Shown here: in pieces, positions 35,851 to 48,264 of the stretch
How positions within the stretch are numbered: position 1 is the stretch's first letter
How the letters are laid out: each line of letters opens with the position of its first letter
Assembly: GCA_964023275.1 (NCBI GenBank)
Contig: OZ029929.1
Coordinates: forward strand, 248,001-312,000
Direction of reading: 5' to 3'
DNA: 64,000 bases
Source of the DNA: Norana najaformis
Taxonomy: Eukaryota; Annelida; Clitellata; Crassiclitellata; Hormogastridae
The notes under the pieces: model-generated
What the model was told of the DNA's origin: nothing
Databases searched by the model: none
Seen by the model: the letters and a program-made list of their open reading frames with translations, nothing else
Translations under genes and position numbers: made by a program

Positions 35851-36197
35851 ACACCATGGAGCGGAAAGAGGGATAAGAGAAAGAATGGAGATTTGAATCT
35901 CAGGCTAGCACGGTCCATACACTGGGACCCTAAATGCCCATTCAAAAGGGCAGCGGTGGTGAAGGATCTCACCCTATTAATTTACTGAAAAATGAGCACA
36001 GTCGAGGGCGACTCGAGAACAGTACGGTGGCTATAGAAAAGCGTGTACATTTGCAGTTAGAGTCTGTTTTTCCGCTGAGGCGAATAGATCAAGCGCCATT
36101 CACCAGCTTTCACCAGTCTACGTTGGTGACCGTCACCAAGGAAGAGTTCATCCTGTATTGTTTCTCTCATATTCGCTAGGTGGCGTGAGAAAGGATT

Positions 36198-36263
36198 CCT
36201 TGTTGGTTGGTCGAGCGCTTGCTTTGTGTATCCCCTTCCTAGGTTCGATCCTTCCTGACAAGG
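36198..36263 (+). mobile_element. tRNA-like sequence (SINE head)
   Basis: CCTTGT and ACAAGG pair as an acceptor-like stem around an A-box-like GGTTGGTCGAGCG and a B box AGGTTCGATCC. It has no clear anticodon arm, so it is a tRNA-derived repeat rather than a gene. Confidence 0.45.
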
Positions 36264-36404
36264 CATTGCACTCTGCAGCCCGAGGGGGTCACTGACCCGG
36301 CGCTCTATAGCGACGATTCTGGCACATGACGCTTCCTGTACGCTGGACCGTCCTTCTGGAGCATTCTTTCATTAAAGATAAATTTGAATGAACACGTTTT
36401 TCTA

Positions 36405-38114
36405 TAGCGATCATAATCGTAATCTCGAGATTTCTACAGCGCCCAACGAAAGCTAAGTCGCAGGAACCAGCCTATTCACAGGCGCTCAGTCAATACAAAG
36501 TCGATAGGCAACAGGGCCCGGTTCCAGGTCAAGATCCAGAAGTCAGGTAGTCAGGCAGTCGGACGGCTACGGTGGATGGTGTTTGAAATTGAAGCGAGAA
36601 GAGAGATAAGGGGAAGAGAAAGAATCAGGATATGATTTTTGGAAAGGAAGTGTTTCAGTCTTGAGTGAAAGACCTGCGCAGAAACTGAAAGAGGTGAAGT
36701 GTTGTTGAGTTCGTATGATGGACCAGACAACTGTGGTACTTCTGGCGGGAGTTTATTACAGAGGGGTGGGGCAGCTGTGGCTATGGAGCGATTTCCACAT
36801 TTTAAGGATGAGGTGACGGGAGGCGAAGAAGTGTTAGGATAGATGAGGAGCGAGTTGAGCGGAGTGGTTGGATTGTAAATAGTTGACGAAGATAGGAGGG
36901 TTGGGAGGATTGAAGTGTGTTGTAGGTGAGGGATAAGACTTTGTACTCTATTCGTTCTGGTATTTTAAGCCAGTGAAGTGATTTCAGAACAGAAGTGATG
37001 TGATGGTATTTGGCAGATTTGGTGACGGCACGAGCGAGAGCATTCTGAATGCCTTGAAACCGATTTATATGGGTTTTGTCTATATTGAGGAAAAGTGAAT
37101 TACAGTAATCAAGTTTTGCATGAACTATGGATGTGGCAATGGTAGATGCAGTTTTGAAGTCAAGCATAGGATTCTGCGGAGGTCACGGATATGCTTGAAG
37201 CAAGAGCGGGAAAGATGGGTGATATGATCAGAAAAGGAGAGGTATTGGTCGAATATTACACCTAAATTGCAGACAGGAGAATTAGTATTAAATGTGTTGG
37301 TGGAGGCAGAGTCCAGGGTGAGGGAGATAGAAGGGTCAGGAATTTTCTTTAGCTGGTCACGTAGGCCAGTAAGTATGAATTCCGTCTTAGGTGGGTTCAG
37401 GCATAAGAGATTTGATGTCATCCTGGAGGAGATTTGTTTAACCACACAAAGAAGATGATTTATAGAGTCGTTAAAACAATTCGGAGAGAAAGAGATGAAT
37501 AGTTGGGTGTCATCAGCATAGAGGTGATGGTCAACGGAGGATGCTTTAATGAGTGAACTGAGTGGGGTAGTGTAGAGGATAAACAGAAGAGGTCCAAGAA
37601 CGGAGCCTTGTGGAACTCCGCAAGTGAGAGGGCATGACTTAGAAGAGGCTTCCGAAGTTTTAACAGAGAAAGAGCGGGAGGAGAGATAAGACTGTATCCA
37701 TAGGAGAGCAGTGTCAGCAAAACCAAACCAGGTTGAAAGTCGGTGGAGTAAGATATTGTGATCTATGGTGTCGAAGGCTGCAGATATATCAAGGAGACAG
37801 AGGCAAGAAACCTGTTGATGAGAAATGGCAGAAACAAGCTTGTTGTAGAGAGATGTCAGCAGAGTTTCAGCTAAGTGGCGTTTAGTAGATTGGTGTGGGT
37901 TAAGGAGTGAGTTAGAAGCTAAATGGTCATTGATCCGAGAGAGGTCAATCCGCTCAGTTAATTTGGAGATGAAAGGCAGGTTAGAAACAGGCCGGTAGTT
38001 CGAAAGGATTTCCTTGTCGAGAGATGATTTCATGTGGCCTTGACCCTGCTCATTATTCAAAGAATTAATCGGATGAGATCCTTCACTACCGCTGCGCGTT
38101 TGAATGGGCGCCAC
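36405..38114 (-). mobile_element. CR1/L2-like retrotransposon with 3' UTR and most of the RT domain
   Basis: The long minus-strand frame 37125-38114 encodes NYRPVSNLPFISKL, LLDISAAFDTIDHNILLHRL, CGVPQGSVLGPLLFILY and HLYADDTQLFIS with the YADD catalytic box. A frameshift near 37150 leads to the post-RT region (LDYCNSLFLNIDKTHINRF, SLHWLKIPERIEYKVL). The family A 3' UTR ends with a GTAATC-type tail at 36405-36425. The 5' end joins family D repeat at about 38040, so it is truncated. Confidence 0.88.
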
Positions 38115-38315
38115 GTCATTTAAGGTCCCCTTGTACGGACCATGCTAGCCCGAAATTCAGATCTCTTAAATAAGCCACAATCGGGTTGCGAAAAGACATC
38201 CGCACGCACATAGACGCCTTGATGTGCGCTTTAACCAATGTAGCTAATCTCCAATTTCCAATTTCCAATCTGAATAATATCTCCAAACTGCTTAAACACC
38301 TATTTCTCATACGTC

Positions 38316-39610
38316 TTGAGGGGCGTGAATTTTAGTCCTTTTCAGTCGGTTGATTGTCAACATCATTCAACTGAGACTGCTCTTACTGGTGCACTTAACA
38401 ATACATTTAATTCAATGGATTTCGGCAAAGCATCGCTTCTTATATTTCTTGATTTGAGTGCTGCATTTGTTGATCATGGTATTTTATTGTCTCGACTCTA
38501 TACTTCTTTTGGAGTTACTGGTTCTGCTCTTCACTGGATATCTTCTTATCTCAATGATCGTTCTCAACGAGTGGCAATAAACTCAGCTTACATTGATCCT
38601 ATTGCCTGTCGTTCAGGTGTATACCTCAGGGTTCTGTCCTTGGACCTCTCCTATTTTCTATCTTTATTTCGCGCATCTGTCAAACTGCACGCATGCATAA
38701 TATATTGGTCCAGCAATATGCTGATGATACTCAACTCTACGCTGCTCTCTCTGCAACATATCCCTCAGCTAAAACTGAACTCGAACAATGTTTGTCATCT
38801 ATTCACATTTGGTTCTGCAATCATCTTGCAATCAATCCAGATAAGTAAGAGGCAATTCTTTTCACAACTCAGAAGCGTATGCAGTCTTTCTCTTTGCATT
38901 CATCTATTGACCTTGCAGAACCAAAATCCCACTTTCAGACAAAATTAAAACTCTCGGTGTCACTTTTGACAACTCGCTCACTATGACTTCACACGTATCT
39001 TCGATTTGCAGGTCTTGTTTCTACCACATCGAGGCTTATCGTCACATCAGACATTCTCTGACTAATGGCATGGATAAAACAGTGGCAAAAGTACAATTTT
39101 TGGTTCTCGATTAGACTTTTAATGTAAAAAGCTCAAGATGATTCAAAACTCTCTCTAGGGTTGTTACGTGTTCTTCTTCATCATTTGCATTAGATCGCCT
39201 TCGTGCACTTTACTGGCTTCCTGTTAAGTTTAAAATTGCATGGTTGACATTTATTTAAAGCTCAGGACACCGGCCTTCCATCATATCTTAATACTTTGCT
39301 GACTTCATATCGCCTTCCTAGATTCTTGCGTTCTACTGGTACTGGTGTGTTGCAATAACCTAGGTTCAGGACAATTGCAGGATCACGTGCTTTTAGCTGC
39401 TGTGCTCCTCGCATTTGGAATCGCCTACCACAATAGGTCCGACTTGCAAACTCGCTATTATCTCTTAAATCACTTGTCAAGGCTCACTACTTCACCTTGG
39501 CTTTTGCATGATTCGATCTTGGCCCCTAGCGAACATACATCCGCGCCTCAGATTCAGGGGTACTGACGTTGCACGCGTTACATGCGCTTTAAATAAAATA
39601 AATGAAATAA
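38316..39610 (+). mobile_element. CR1/L2-like retrotransposon, decayed RT, different lineage
   Basis: Plus-strand frames give STETALTGALN, FLDLSAAFVDHGILLSRLYTS and SALHWISSYLNDRSQRVAI, then (shifted) VQQYADDTQLYAALS near 38700-38750. Further C-terminal pieces run to about 39500. An AAATAAAATAAATGAAATAA tail ends it near 39610. It is back to back with the 36405-38114 element. Confidence 0.8.
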
Positions 39611-39619
39611 GCAATGCAG

Positions 39620-40190
39620 CCTGTTCCGCGACAGGCGGCTCAAAAAACATTGTCAACTTATCTGAAAGCGCACCTGTTTGGAACTGTTAGATGGGCATAT
39701 CTGAGCGCTTTTATGAAGTTCTTAAAGGCGTGAAAAATTACCTGCGGGGATATCTTTGTGTTCCAAATTCTCTGGTGGCAGTAACCTTGTGAGGGAGGCC
39801 AAAGCAGTTCTTGTCACTTTTGCCACTAAATAATGGCGCTATATGAAACAAAAATAAGTAAGAAACATCATTTTTGTATGTTCTGGGCGGACGTGTTTTA
39901 CTGATTCAAGTCATTGGGTCCAGTAAGTCCACGTGATCTGTCGTAGTCATGACAACCAGTGGTACACTATGCCTGTTCGTCTGTCTATATGGATGTTTGC
40001 TTGTAATGCTTCGTTTGTATGTGCGTCCGTGTGATTGTTTGCCTGTATGTCTGTCCGCAGCGATGTTGACCTCTGCGTGTCAACGTATTGGTCATTTGAT
40101 GCTCAGTGGTCAACAGATGACCAGCGACGGTCAACACAATGCAAATGACCATCGGATCAATGGACCCGATGACCAGATGACGACCAACCG
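39620..40190. other. Intergenic, no gene seen
   Basis: No recognisable ORF. TCTG-like sequence begins at about 39975-40060. Confidence 0.4.
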
Positions 40191-40490
40191 GAGGAGGACG
40201 CAGAAGAGGTTGGGGATGAGGAAGAGGAGAGAGGAAGAGGAAGGCGAGGATGAGGGTGCTGAGGTAGGACAGGAGGAGGAGGAGGAAACGGAGGAAAAGA
40301 AGGAAGAGAGAGGAGGAAGAGCAGTGAAGGAAAAGAACCAGATGAAGAGGACGAGGAAGAGTGAAAGGAGGATGAAGAGGAGAAGTAGGAGGAAGAAAAG
40401 GTGAAAAGGGTGAGCTAGAGCAAACTGAGTATGAAGAGGAGGAGGAGGAGAAGGAGGAGGAGGAGAAGGAATAGGAGGAGGGGGAAAGTA
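40190..40490. repeat. 300-bp polypurine (GGA/GAA) tract
   Basis: Almost pure purine on the plus strand. Related tracts: 41295-41365 (purine), 41687-41812 (pyrimidine), 45695-45770 and 46918-47085 (purine, in Vsx introns 4-3). Glu/Arg- or Ser/Leu-rich frames here are artefacts of composition. Confidence 0.9.
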
Positions 40491-40680
40491 GGGTGATGAC
40501 GATGATGAGAGATGATGAAGCTGATGATGCTAACAATAATTAAGACGAGCATGGGTGTCTGGTTGAAAGGGTCAGATTGTCTGGTTGAAGACCACAGAGA
40601 ACGAACCAACTGATATCATCACAGACGTCCAAGCTAAACCCAATCAGTGTGTTTTAATAATAATGATAATGATGATGATG

Positions 40681-40729
<49 letters not shown>

Positions 40730-40819
40730 GCTGAGAACTTCTATAGCGCCACTGTAATAATGTTCAGGACATCAGTCGATGGTCGCCGTTATGCAAAGTA
40801 GGCCTGCAAACCAAATATC

Positions 40820-41000
40820 AGGGTTGGCTTGTCTTGAACCGTCCTCGAGCCGAGGATTGGCTGCACCACGGACAATTTTGTGCCATCTGCTTCTGTCCCT
40901 CGTCTCTTGTAATAACTGGTGAACGATAATTCAGTCCACGACTTGATGTTATCGATTCACGTCATCTTGGGTCTTCTCCGAGCTCGGGATCCAAGAATTT
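40820..41000 (-). mobile_element. RTE-like 3' end fragment
   Basis: Reverse complement of the 3010-3205 block, starting GGCTTGTCTTGAACCGTCCT. Confidence 0.75.
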
Positions 41001-42470
41001 GGTGTTGAATGCGGTCGAGGGCCAAGAGGGAAGTCGGGGAAGAATAAGACCATATCGCAGCTGCTCAATGGCACGAAGTCTTCTTTTTTCAGTATGCTTA
41101 TGATCCGAGACATAAATTAAGTTGAGTCTATGTTCTTCTAAACAACGATGAGCCAGCCAGTCCATTTATCAATGGCGTGGGGAGAGTGGAATTGAAGGGG
41201 AGGGAGGGATTGAGGGTAGGGGAGGGTGAAAGGCAGTCAGTACAGCGCTATATAAATCACGCAGAATCGTTTCAACGCACTGGAGACAATCTGATGGAGG
41301 AGGAGGAAGAGGAGGAGGAGGAGGAAGTGGAGATGGAGGAGGAGATGGAGGAGGAGGATGACGCTTGCCGAGTTTTATTAGACGAGGGAGGGGATGGGCA
41401 GCGCTAAAAGACCTTATGAAACGCATCTTTCAAAGCCGCAACAGCTATACAGGGCGATCATTTCAGGCCCCTCCCTGCGTCAACCAAGGATCAGCCCACT
41501 ACACCCCCCTCCCGTCCCAAATATGGCTCTTCATAAAGCTTCCTGGACTGACTGCGCTCGGTCGGTTGGGCGGTCGGCATCGGAGAGTTGCTGAAAGCGA
41601 TGATCGATAGAGAGAAGTCGCTGACAACGGAATCTAATAAAAATGAAACAATGGCCGCCGTGCCCATCATGCACTGCGACACAATCCTCCTCCTCCTCCT
41701 CCTCCTCCTCCTGCTCCTCCTCCTCTTTCTCCTGCTGTCTTCCTCTTCCTCCTCTTCTTCTTTTCTTCTCTCCTGTTCCTCTTCTTTTTCCTTCTCCGTT
41801 TTCCTCCTCTCGATGCGACGCTGAAAATGAATGTGATATTAATATGAGGATGACTTGATCTCTGCTGCTGTTGCTTCTGAATTCATGTATTTCGTTTTGC
41901 TCCTTTACTTTATTAAACGACTTCAGGAAAATAGATCTATAAAACGAACAGTTCAGATGCAGCGACATCGAACGACAAATACCAAAGGTTTTCAATGTTG
42001 TGTGTGGGCGTGTGTTAGGGGGGGGGGATAGAGAGTGAGACTTGCTTAGCGTTCGAATATAATCTAATTGGCTGGTGGTGAGACACGTTTGCAGTTTCAT
42101 AGTCATACAATAGTCTCTGACTACCGGCCATGTGAACTAATTGTTCTTTTTCTCACCAGACATTATATGTATCGCTGTCTGTCTTATGCAATTTCTTTTG
42201 AATAATAATAAAAGCCATCTCAGAATACACTTTTTCATTTTTTACTTCCTGAGGGATCATAAGTACTTCGGGGTGGGGGGGGGGATATTTTTCGCCTACG
42301 ATTCCTCGCTCAGTCGATGGACATATGGCGTGTTAACAAATGCATTAGTTACTTACTTATATTAATAATAAAATTTCTAAATCGTCTTGAAATAGTCAAG
42401 GTAGACATTGAAACGAAGAGTTCTGACCGTCTTGATTAATGCCAATATTCATTCATTCAATCTTCCCCTC

Positions 42471-42576
<106 letters not shown>

Positions 42577-43017
42577 ATCTATCATACTAGTACTTAGTCC
42601 TTCTAATCTAATCTTCATTCGAAGCAACTATTTATTATACGTCGATTGTTTCAAATCATCCGAGGCCACATCGGCTGATTGTCTTTGGCAGGTGTCCACC
42701 GGCCAATCCCGCCATTAGTGTCAGGTGCGCTGATTGACAGGTGCGCCGCCTACTAACAAGTGGCTTTACCTAAAGTGATGAGAACATGATACTAAACTTC
42801 TATTAACTGATGAAGTGGAATCAGATTGACTAGTGACTGCCTTCTCTGTGTCTGTCACTCTGTGTCTGTCTCTGTCTCAGTCTGTGCTGTTTTATTACGA
42901 ATCAAATCTGACTGATTATACCAATGGGGATATTTTAAATAGATGATTGCTCGTCTCTGGGTGCAGAACAAGTGACGGCTGAGCTTTAACTTCCACAAGA
43001 ACCCATCGATAAACGAT

Positions 43018-43192
43018 GGAAGCAGCGGAGTATTTAGTTATAGGCGTGGGGGGCGGTTCACCCCAACAGAACCCTCTTGGTTATATGCCGGCGCCCCTCA
43101 GACAAGACTCGTGCGTGGTGGACTAGCTGAATGTGGCGCCCCTCTGGAAATATTCTTCCCCCACGCAAGCAATCCTGGAGCCGCCACTGAAA
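43018..43192 (+). mobile_element. MITE-like repeat with AGTGGC ends, downstream of the Vsx stop
   Basis: Shares with 44343-44497 the blocks CTCTTGG(T/C)TATA, CGGCGCCCCTCA and CCCACGCAAGCAAT, and the end GGAGCCGCCACTG. The terminal AGTGGC...GCCACT inversion (clearer in the other copy) suggests a hAT-type MITE. Confidence 0.6.
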
Positions 43193-43422
43193 GGAAAAAA
43201 AGATAAATTTTGGCCGACTACTAAACTTTCGTTTTCATACTTCTCTATAGACATTTTCTATGATATCAAAGTCATGTAAAGTCACCTTCATCATCATCAT
43301 CACCATCAGCAGCAGCAGCAGCGGCAACCATTTGGCAACGATGGATGCTATTGATTCTAATTCTTTTCTGTAACCTGTCACAACTACTGTCCCATTTTTA
43401 GTCAGCCTGGTTGAGCCTTCGC

Positions 43423-43428
43423 TTTATT
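43423..43428 (-). terminator. Candidate Vsx polyadenylation signal (AATAAA)
   Basis: AATAAA on the minus strand, about 430 bp past the Vsx stop codon and beyond the MITE-like repeat at 43018-43192. It is a plausible 3' UTR end; no RNA evidence is available. Confidence 0.4.
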
Positions 43429-43858
43429 GTCTATCTAGGCGTGGATTTTTTTCTTTCTATCTTTTCCTTCTTCTAGGTCTGGTGACAGAATCTGTGAAGC
43501 GTAGGGGACCTAAAATGTACCCCCATCGCATTCTCTTTCAGAAGGGCATCTTCTGTTTCAAACTCATTCCTTTCGCTCCAGTCACTAAAAAGCAATTTCT
43601 CTTCATTTGGTTTCTTTTTAAAAGTCAGTTGCGTTAAGTCGAACGAATACTTGACACGCCTAAAAGTCTTCTAAACAGGCAGACATCAAATCGGGTAGAA
43701 GTGTCTGACAGAATTGATCATTATACCAGACATTTTGTGACGACAGAGTTAGATCCAGGAAAACGTCGACCGCAGTAGGGAGGCTACTTCTCTTTTCTAC
43801 AAGACTCGCCTCTATACTGACTGACGAATTCCTTTTCCATACAAATCCTCCGCAAAAG

Positions 43859-44253
43859 CTATATGACGTCACCGTCCAGTGTGATGACGTCACGACCGTT
43901 CTTTCGGTCTGCGTTCGGAATCTCGAAGCAGCTTTCAAAGTGATCGGTGACGTCACTTCCGCCCGATTTCGCCGAGTCACCGGATGTGCGTCGCTGCCTG
44001 TCGTTTGCCTTGGACGCGTTGTAGCACAGCATGGCCTTGGCTCTCAGCGAAGCGATGCTTTCCGACCGCGGGTCCATCCGACTCGTACCGTTGTTGCACT
44101 CGACCGACGACCGACTGTCGCTGTTGTCCATGTTATTCGTTGCTGTTGTTCCCGTATTATCGTCCGCTTCTTCGTCATAGTCGGCGAGTCTTATTCCTGT
44201 GCTTTCCTGCTCCTGGAGCTTCATCGCTGCCTCGAGCGACTTCTTGTGCATGC
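43859..44253 (-). CDS. Vsx: Vsx coding exon 5 (end of CVC domain, C-terminal motif, stop)
   Basis: The acceptor TTTTCCAAG (AG at 44255-44254) opens the exon, which completes a Ser codon and reads MHKKSLEAAMKL, the end of the CVC region (MHKKSLEAA in VSX2). Further on, SIASLRAKA (protein residues about 446-454) matches the SIAVLRAKA motif in the C-terminal OAR-like part of VSX2. Between the two lies an acidic, Asn/Ser-rich linker. TAG at 43859 ends the protein. A minus-strand AATAAA about 430 bp downstream (43423-43428) could end the transcript. Confidence 0.93.
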
Positions 44254-44342
44254 CTTGGAAAAGGAAACGAACCAGCGATTAACAGACAGCCACTGAGACA
44301 TAATTCAAACCTTGAGAACGGACATATTTAGGAGTAAGAGCG

Positions 44343-44497
44343 ATAGTAGTGGCGGATTTAGCTATAAGCGGGGGTTGCGGTCCGCGGTTCGCCCTCGCGC
44401 TCCTCTTGGCTATAAGTCGGCGCCCCTCAATGAATATGGCGTCCCTCTGAAATGCTCTTATCTCCCACGCAAGCAATTCTGGAGCTGCCACTAAGAA
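44343..44497 (+). mobile_element. MITE-like repeat with AGTGGC ends, in Vsx intron 4
   Basis: Begins AGTGGCGGATTTAG and ends CTGGAGCTGCCACT, imperfect inverted ends of about 14 bp. About 155 bp, noncoding. Together with 43018-43192 it flanks Vsx exon 5. Confidence 0.65.
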
Positions 44498-44799
44498 GTA
44501 GTTAAATCTCATGGTCACGAGCTGTCAGCGACTTTATGTTCTCAGTCTCGGCATATGTGGGCGAGCAACCACTCCTTCCCTCACCGTCTAGACTGAAATT
44601 GTTTCGCTAGAAAAAAATCCAATAGTTTACAAAAAAATATTGAATGGTCATGGCACAAACAACTACATTTTTATTTTGGCCGCAGATTCCCTTAGCCTGT
44701 TACAATTATTAGCAGTCCTACGAAATTTTAAAGTTTCTTCATATTGCTACGGGGAATCAACCAGTCCATCAGCCCGAACTTCCACTGCCCAGCATAGAA

Positions 44800-44950
44800 G
44801 GTTCGCTACCACGGTCCCTACACGGGACCTTAAATGGCGGGGCTGTTATGTAAACGGGCAGCGGTAATGAAGGATCTCATCTGATTAATTCATTGAGAAC
44901 TGCACAGGGTCGAGATCAAACGGTCGCTATAGAAAAACACGTACATTTAC
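44800..44950 (+). repeat. Dispersed repeat family D, in Vsx intron 4
   Basis: AAACGGGCAGCGGTAATGAAGGATCTCAT and neighbouring DNA match 33470-33660 and 35885-36060. A reversed family A copy follows at 45090-45250. Confidence 0.55.
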
Positions 44951-45089
44951 ATTTATTGTCGGTCCATCTTTTCTGGAGTAAGCTGCCTAGCAACCTACGA
45001 CACACATCTGGCCTATATCTGACTCTTTTGTGTATGTGCTTGGAATTCATTCTATCAATTCCATACACTACCTACCGTATAGCCGTCTG

Positions 45090-45250
45090 ACTCTCTGCCT
45101 GCCTGACTCTTGGATCTTGACTTGGAACCGAATCCTTCTTGCCTGTCGACTTTGTTTTGCCTGAGCGCCTGTGAAAAAGCTGGTTTCTGCGACTTAGCTT
45201 TCGTTGGGTGCTGTAGAAATCTCGAGCCTACGATTACGATTACAATTCTG
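45090..45250 (+). mobile_element. CR1/L2-like 3' UTR fragment (family A), in Vsx intron 4
   Basis: Plus-oriented copy ending TTTCGTTGGGTGCTGTAGAAAT...CGATTACGATTACAATT, so the ATTACG-type tail is at the right end here. Confidence 0.65.
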
Positions 45251-45479
45251 TTCAATTGTGGCTTTGTGTTGTTTGGTCGGGAGATCCTCTTCTGTGTCTC
45301 TCTTGAAGAGGCGCTACATAAATTTGGGATTGCAATTAGAGTTGGCTGAATTCCGCCACGTTACATTTCTTTCATAATGCAAATGTTAAGATGAAATCGC
45401 AAGTTAGACATTATTGGGTTTTTAGCATTTCTGTCCTGTGGCCAACTGTATAAGGGTCATGATGGAGTCGTGAACTTAC

Positions 45480-45660
45480 TAAGAAGCCAAGGTGCGTATG
45501 AATCTTCGACGCCGTCCTTGGCTGACTTAAGGATGCTCTCGGGCAGAGGAAGCGAGTGCCGGACCATGGCTCCGTAGAGACCGTACTCGGCCATGATGCT
45601 ACTTCGACCCCAAGTCTTCTCCGTCTTACGCCACTTGGCACGTCGATTCTGGAACCATAC
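45480..45660 (-). CDS. Vsx: Vsx coding exon 4 (homeodomain helix 3 and CVC domain)
   Basis: The exon opens with [15 protein letters not shown], carrying Gln at homeodomain position 50 (a paired-like Q50 protein) and W48/N51. It continues into the CVC domain shared by Chx10, Vsx-1 and ceh-10: [20 protein letters not shown], then [14 protein letters not shown] and APWLL. This domain defines the Vsx class and separates it from Otx, Prop and other paired-like genes. Acceptor AG is at 45662-45661; the donor is a consensus GTAAGT starting at 45479. Two positions that are Cys and Gly in vertebrate VSX2 (DSCAPWLLG) are Tyr and Ser here. Confidence 0.97.
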
Positions 45661-45956
45661 CTTCCAAAAACAACAATAAAAGCCTCTGTAGCTATATGAA
45701 GGAGGAGGAGGAGAAGGAGGAAGAGGAGGAAGAAGCAGAGGAAGATGGAGAGGAAGAGGAGTCCCCTAAGCTAGAACTGAGAGACAGCCATCAGTTTGAA
45801 GTGTTAGCGACTTCTTTTTGCTTAGCCTCGGCTTATGAGTGCCGTGAGGTGCCCAGCCCTCTCTCTCTCTTTCGCCGCTTGATCTTCCCACCGAAAGTGT
45901 ACCGTCATTGCACTCATTTTATCGCTGAGGGGCGCAATTGGAACAGAACTCCGGAA

Positions 45957-46027
45957 ATTTTCTGCACCGCCAGCGCTTTGAACCCCGATCTTTTGATTGA
46001 CAGCCCATCACTCTAACCAGCATTCTA
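45957..46027 (-). mobile_element. tRNA-like sequence in Vsx intron 3
   Basis: The minus strand shows GCTGGTTAGAGTGATGGG (A-box-like) and CGGGGTTCAAAGCGC (B-box-like). It is degenerate and unlikely to be a working tRNA. A similar patch occurs near 47375-47405. Confidence 0.4.
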
Positions 46028-47479
46028 TGACCCGATCCAGTGTAACATAATATGAACTAAATGAACCTCTTTATGTAGCGGTATTTCATGGGAACACTTT
46101 GTTTACCCTTTTTTTAGAGTTTTGCTACTTCCGTTTTTCAGAAGGGACATCTTACTTTGGAAAATGCTTAAAATTGTATTGCAGAAACCTGGTATTGCAA
46201 TAAGAATCTGCCACAGTGATTGTGCTTTTAGTACCAGACAATGTCTGCTTATTCATAGAAACCGAACAATGCCATACATTGCGACATCATGGACACATAA
46301 GCGACGACACCTACGCATACATCTAGACAGACGTGGAGTGTGACATCTAGACCGACTCACGCGTCTTATAATTGACGTGGCAGTCAACGAACCAATTGTC
46401 TAAAAAGATTCTTAATTATCCGGTGATTGTCGCTGGCAATTAACTTGTCGACGTCACTCAGAGGGAGGGAGAGAGGGAAGAGAGGGGAGGGTGGTGGTGT
46501 TCAATTGGCGTTTGCGGTGTGTCGACTCGAGTGGAAGGAGAGTAGGTGAACGGAAGTGATTGGAGTCCATGTAATAATTGTCCGTTGACCGCTGCATGTC
46601 TTCGTGTCGATTTGTCTGCCGGGCCAGCGGCAAGTGTCCGCCTGCAGCCGCTGAGCCGCCAGACCACGCCTCTGCGATCGCTGCATCGCCAGACACTTAC
46701 GAGTCGTCGCCAGAGGGAGACGTTCTCGACGACGGCGTCGAATCGCGCATGAGATGATGTCTCTCATCAGGCGAAGAACCGCAGCTGTCGTCATCATTTG
46801 CAGCAGCAGCAGCAGCCGGTTGAACAGGTAGACAACAGAATGGCAGCAGTAACGAAAGACAAGTGGACTGATGGAGAGACAGATGAATGTGCGAAGAAAA
46901 GATGACGATGATGATGATGATGAGGAGGAGGAGGAGGAGGAGGAGGAGAAGGAGAAAGAGTAAGAGGAAGAGGAAGAAGAGGAGGAAGAAGAAGAGGAGT
47001 AGGAGAAGAATGAGGAGGAGGTGGAGAAGAAGGAGGAAGACGAACAAGAACAAGAAATAATAAAGGATGAACAGGAGAAGAAGAAAAGAGTATTGTCGTC
47101 ATATGTTTGTCAAATTATATTCCGCCCTCTTCACGAACAAATTCCTCCTGATAGCTTAACATGGACAAGTATTGAGTAAGAAAAAAGAACAGGAATAAGA
47201 CTGACGAGAACCGGAAATAGCGGATCAGCCGAATACGTAGACGAAGAAGCTGTGTCCCCTTCTGAAGAGAGGAGCAGCGCAGAGACGAGTTCTTCCGTCG
47301 ATAAATCGGCTGATGCGCACATCATACTCACGCCTTAAACAACTCCAACAACACCTGCTAATATGGTGTCTCGTGACGAATCTGGAATTGAACCCCGGAC
47401 TATCGACCATCTGTGGACAATTTCCATTATTAGTATGCAGCAACCAATGCATAGACATACATTCATCGTAGCAACAATT

Positions 47480-48080
47480 CTTTGGTCTTCCATTCAGATA
47501 GCGTCATCTATAGAGACCCGTTAAGCGTTGTATCGCCTTAATTCGCTGGCATTATTAATCAAACGGCTGGCCATAGACGCGCATGACAAACTACTTGTCC
47601 CCGAATAAATTCCCTTCACTTGCGTCTTCTCGAAATTATTCCAGCAGTTAATAAAAGGCTCGTTTCATCATGAAATATTCACGCCTCTGGCATAACGCGC
47701 TCAGACATTTCTGAGCAGAACGGCGCGCCATAGAACGGACTAATATTAATCCGTCCGTCGGTCCAAGACTGGCCATAAATAAGCGACATCTATGAGAGAC
47801 CGAACACTCGATTAGTTCTAATTGAAAAATTGCCTCCCCGTAACGGCGAACGATATTAATTGGAAAGGATAATAATCAGCTTCCGCTTCTCTGTCGCCGC
47901 GAACGGCCGCTAGGGGAGCCACTGGCCGGGCACGAGGACAAGGTAAATGTCAGGCCCCGCCGTCGTTTCAATTAAGGCCCCACAGAGGGCGTCCTGCGCG
48001 GCCGCCGGGGAGCCCCCTAGCGGACGATTTAAAAATTGATACGCCAATAGGACGAGCAAGATGCGCCGACCGCTGGATAA
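47480..48080. promoter_or_regulatory. Unique GC-rich block with many homeodomain-type sites in Vsx intron 3 (candidate enhancer)
   Basis: Unlike the rest of Vsx intron 3 (low-complexity purine tracts and a GGAT/GGAC repeat), this 600-bp block has ordinary complexity. It mixes CG-rich parts (GGCCGCCGGGGAGC near 48000) with several AATTAA, CAATTA and TAATTG cores (near 47815, 47858, 47970). No ORF or repeat copy is seen. Complex non-repetitive DNA inside a gene otherwise filled with repeats suggests constraint. Confidence 0.35.
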
Positions 48081-48264
48081 ACACTAATTTTAGGCCGATC
48101 GACAAACAAGCTGCAGATGGACGGAATGAAGGAGGGCAGGGATGCGGCAGGTTGTCTGCATGTGTGTGTTGATGGAGGGATACGGAGGCTGGCTGATTGG
48201 CTGCTGGGCCAGAGAGACACGCTCAGGACGGAACTATGACTGTCCTTAGGATGACCGATGGACG

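Noticed and set aside
39985-40536. Ser/Leu-rich and Glu/Arg-rich ORFs on opposite strands
   Set aside because: Composition artefacts of a polypurine tract.
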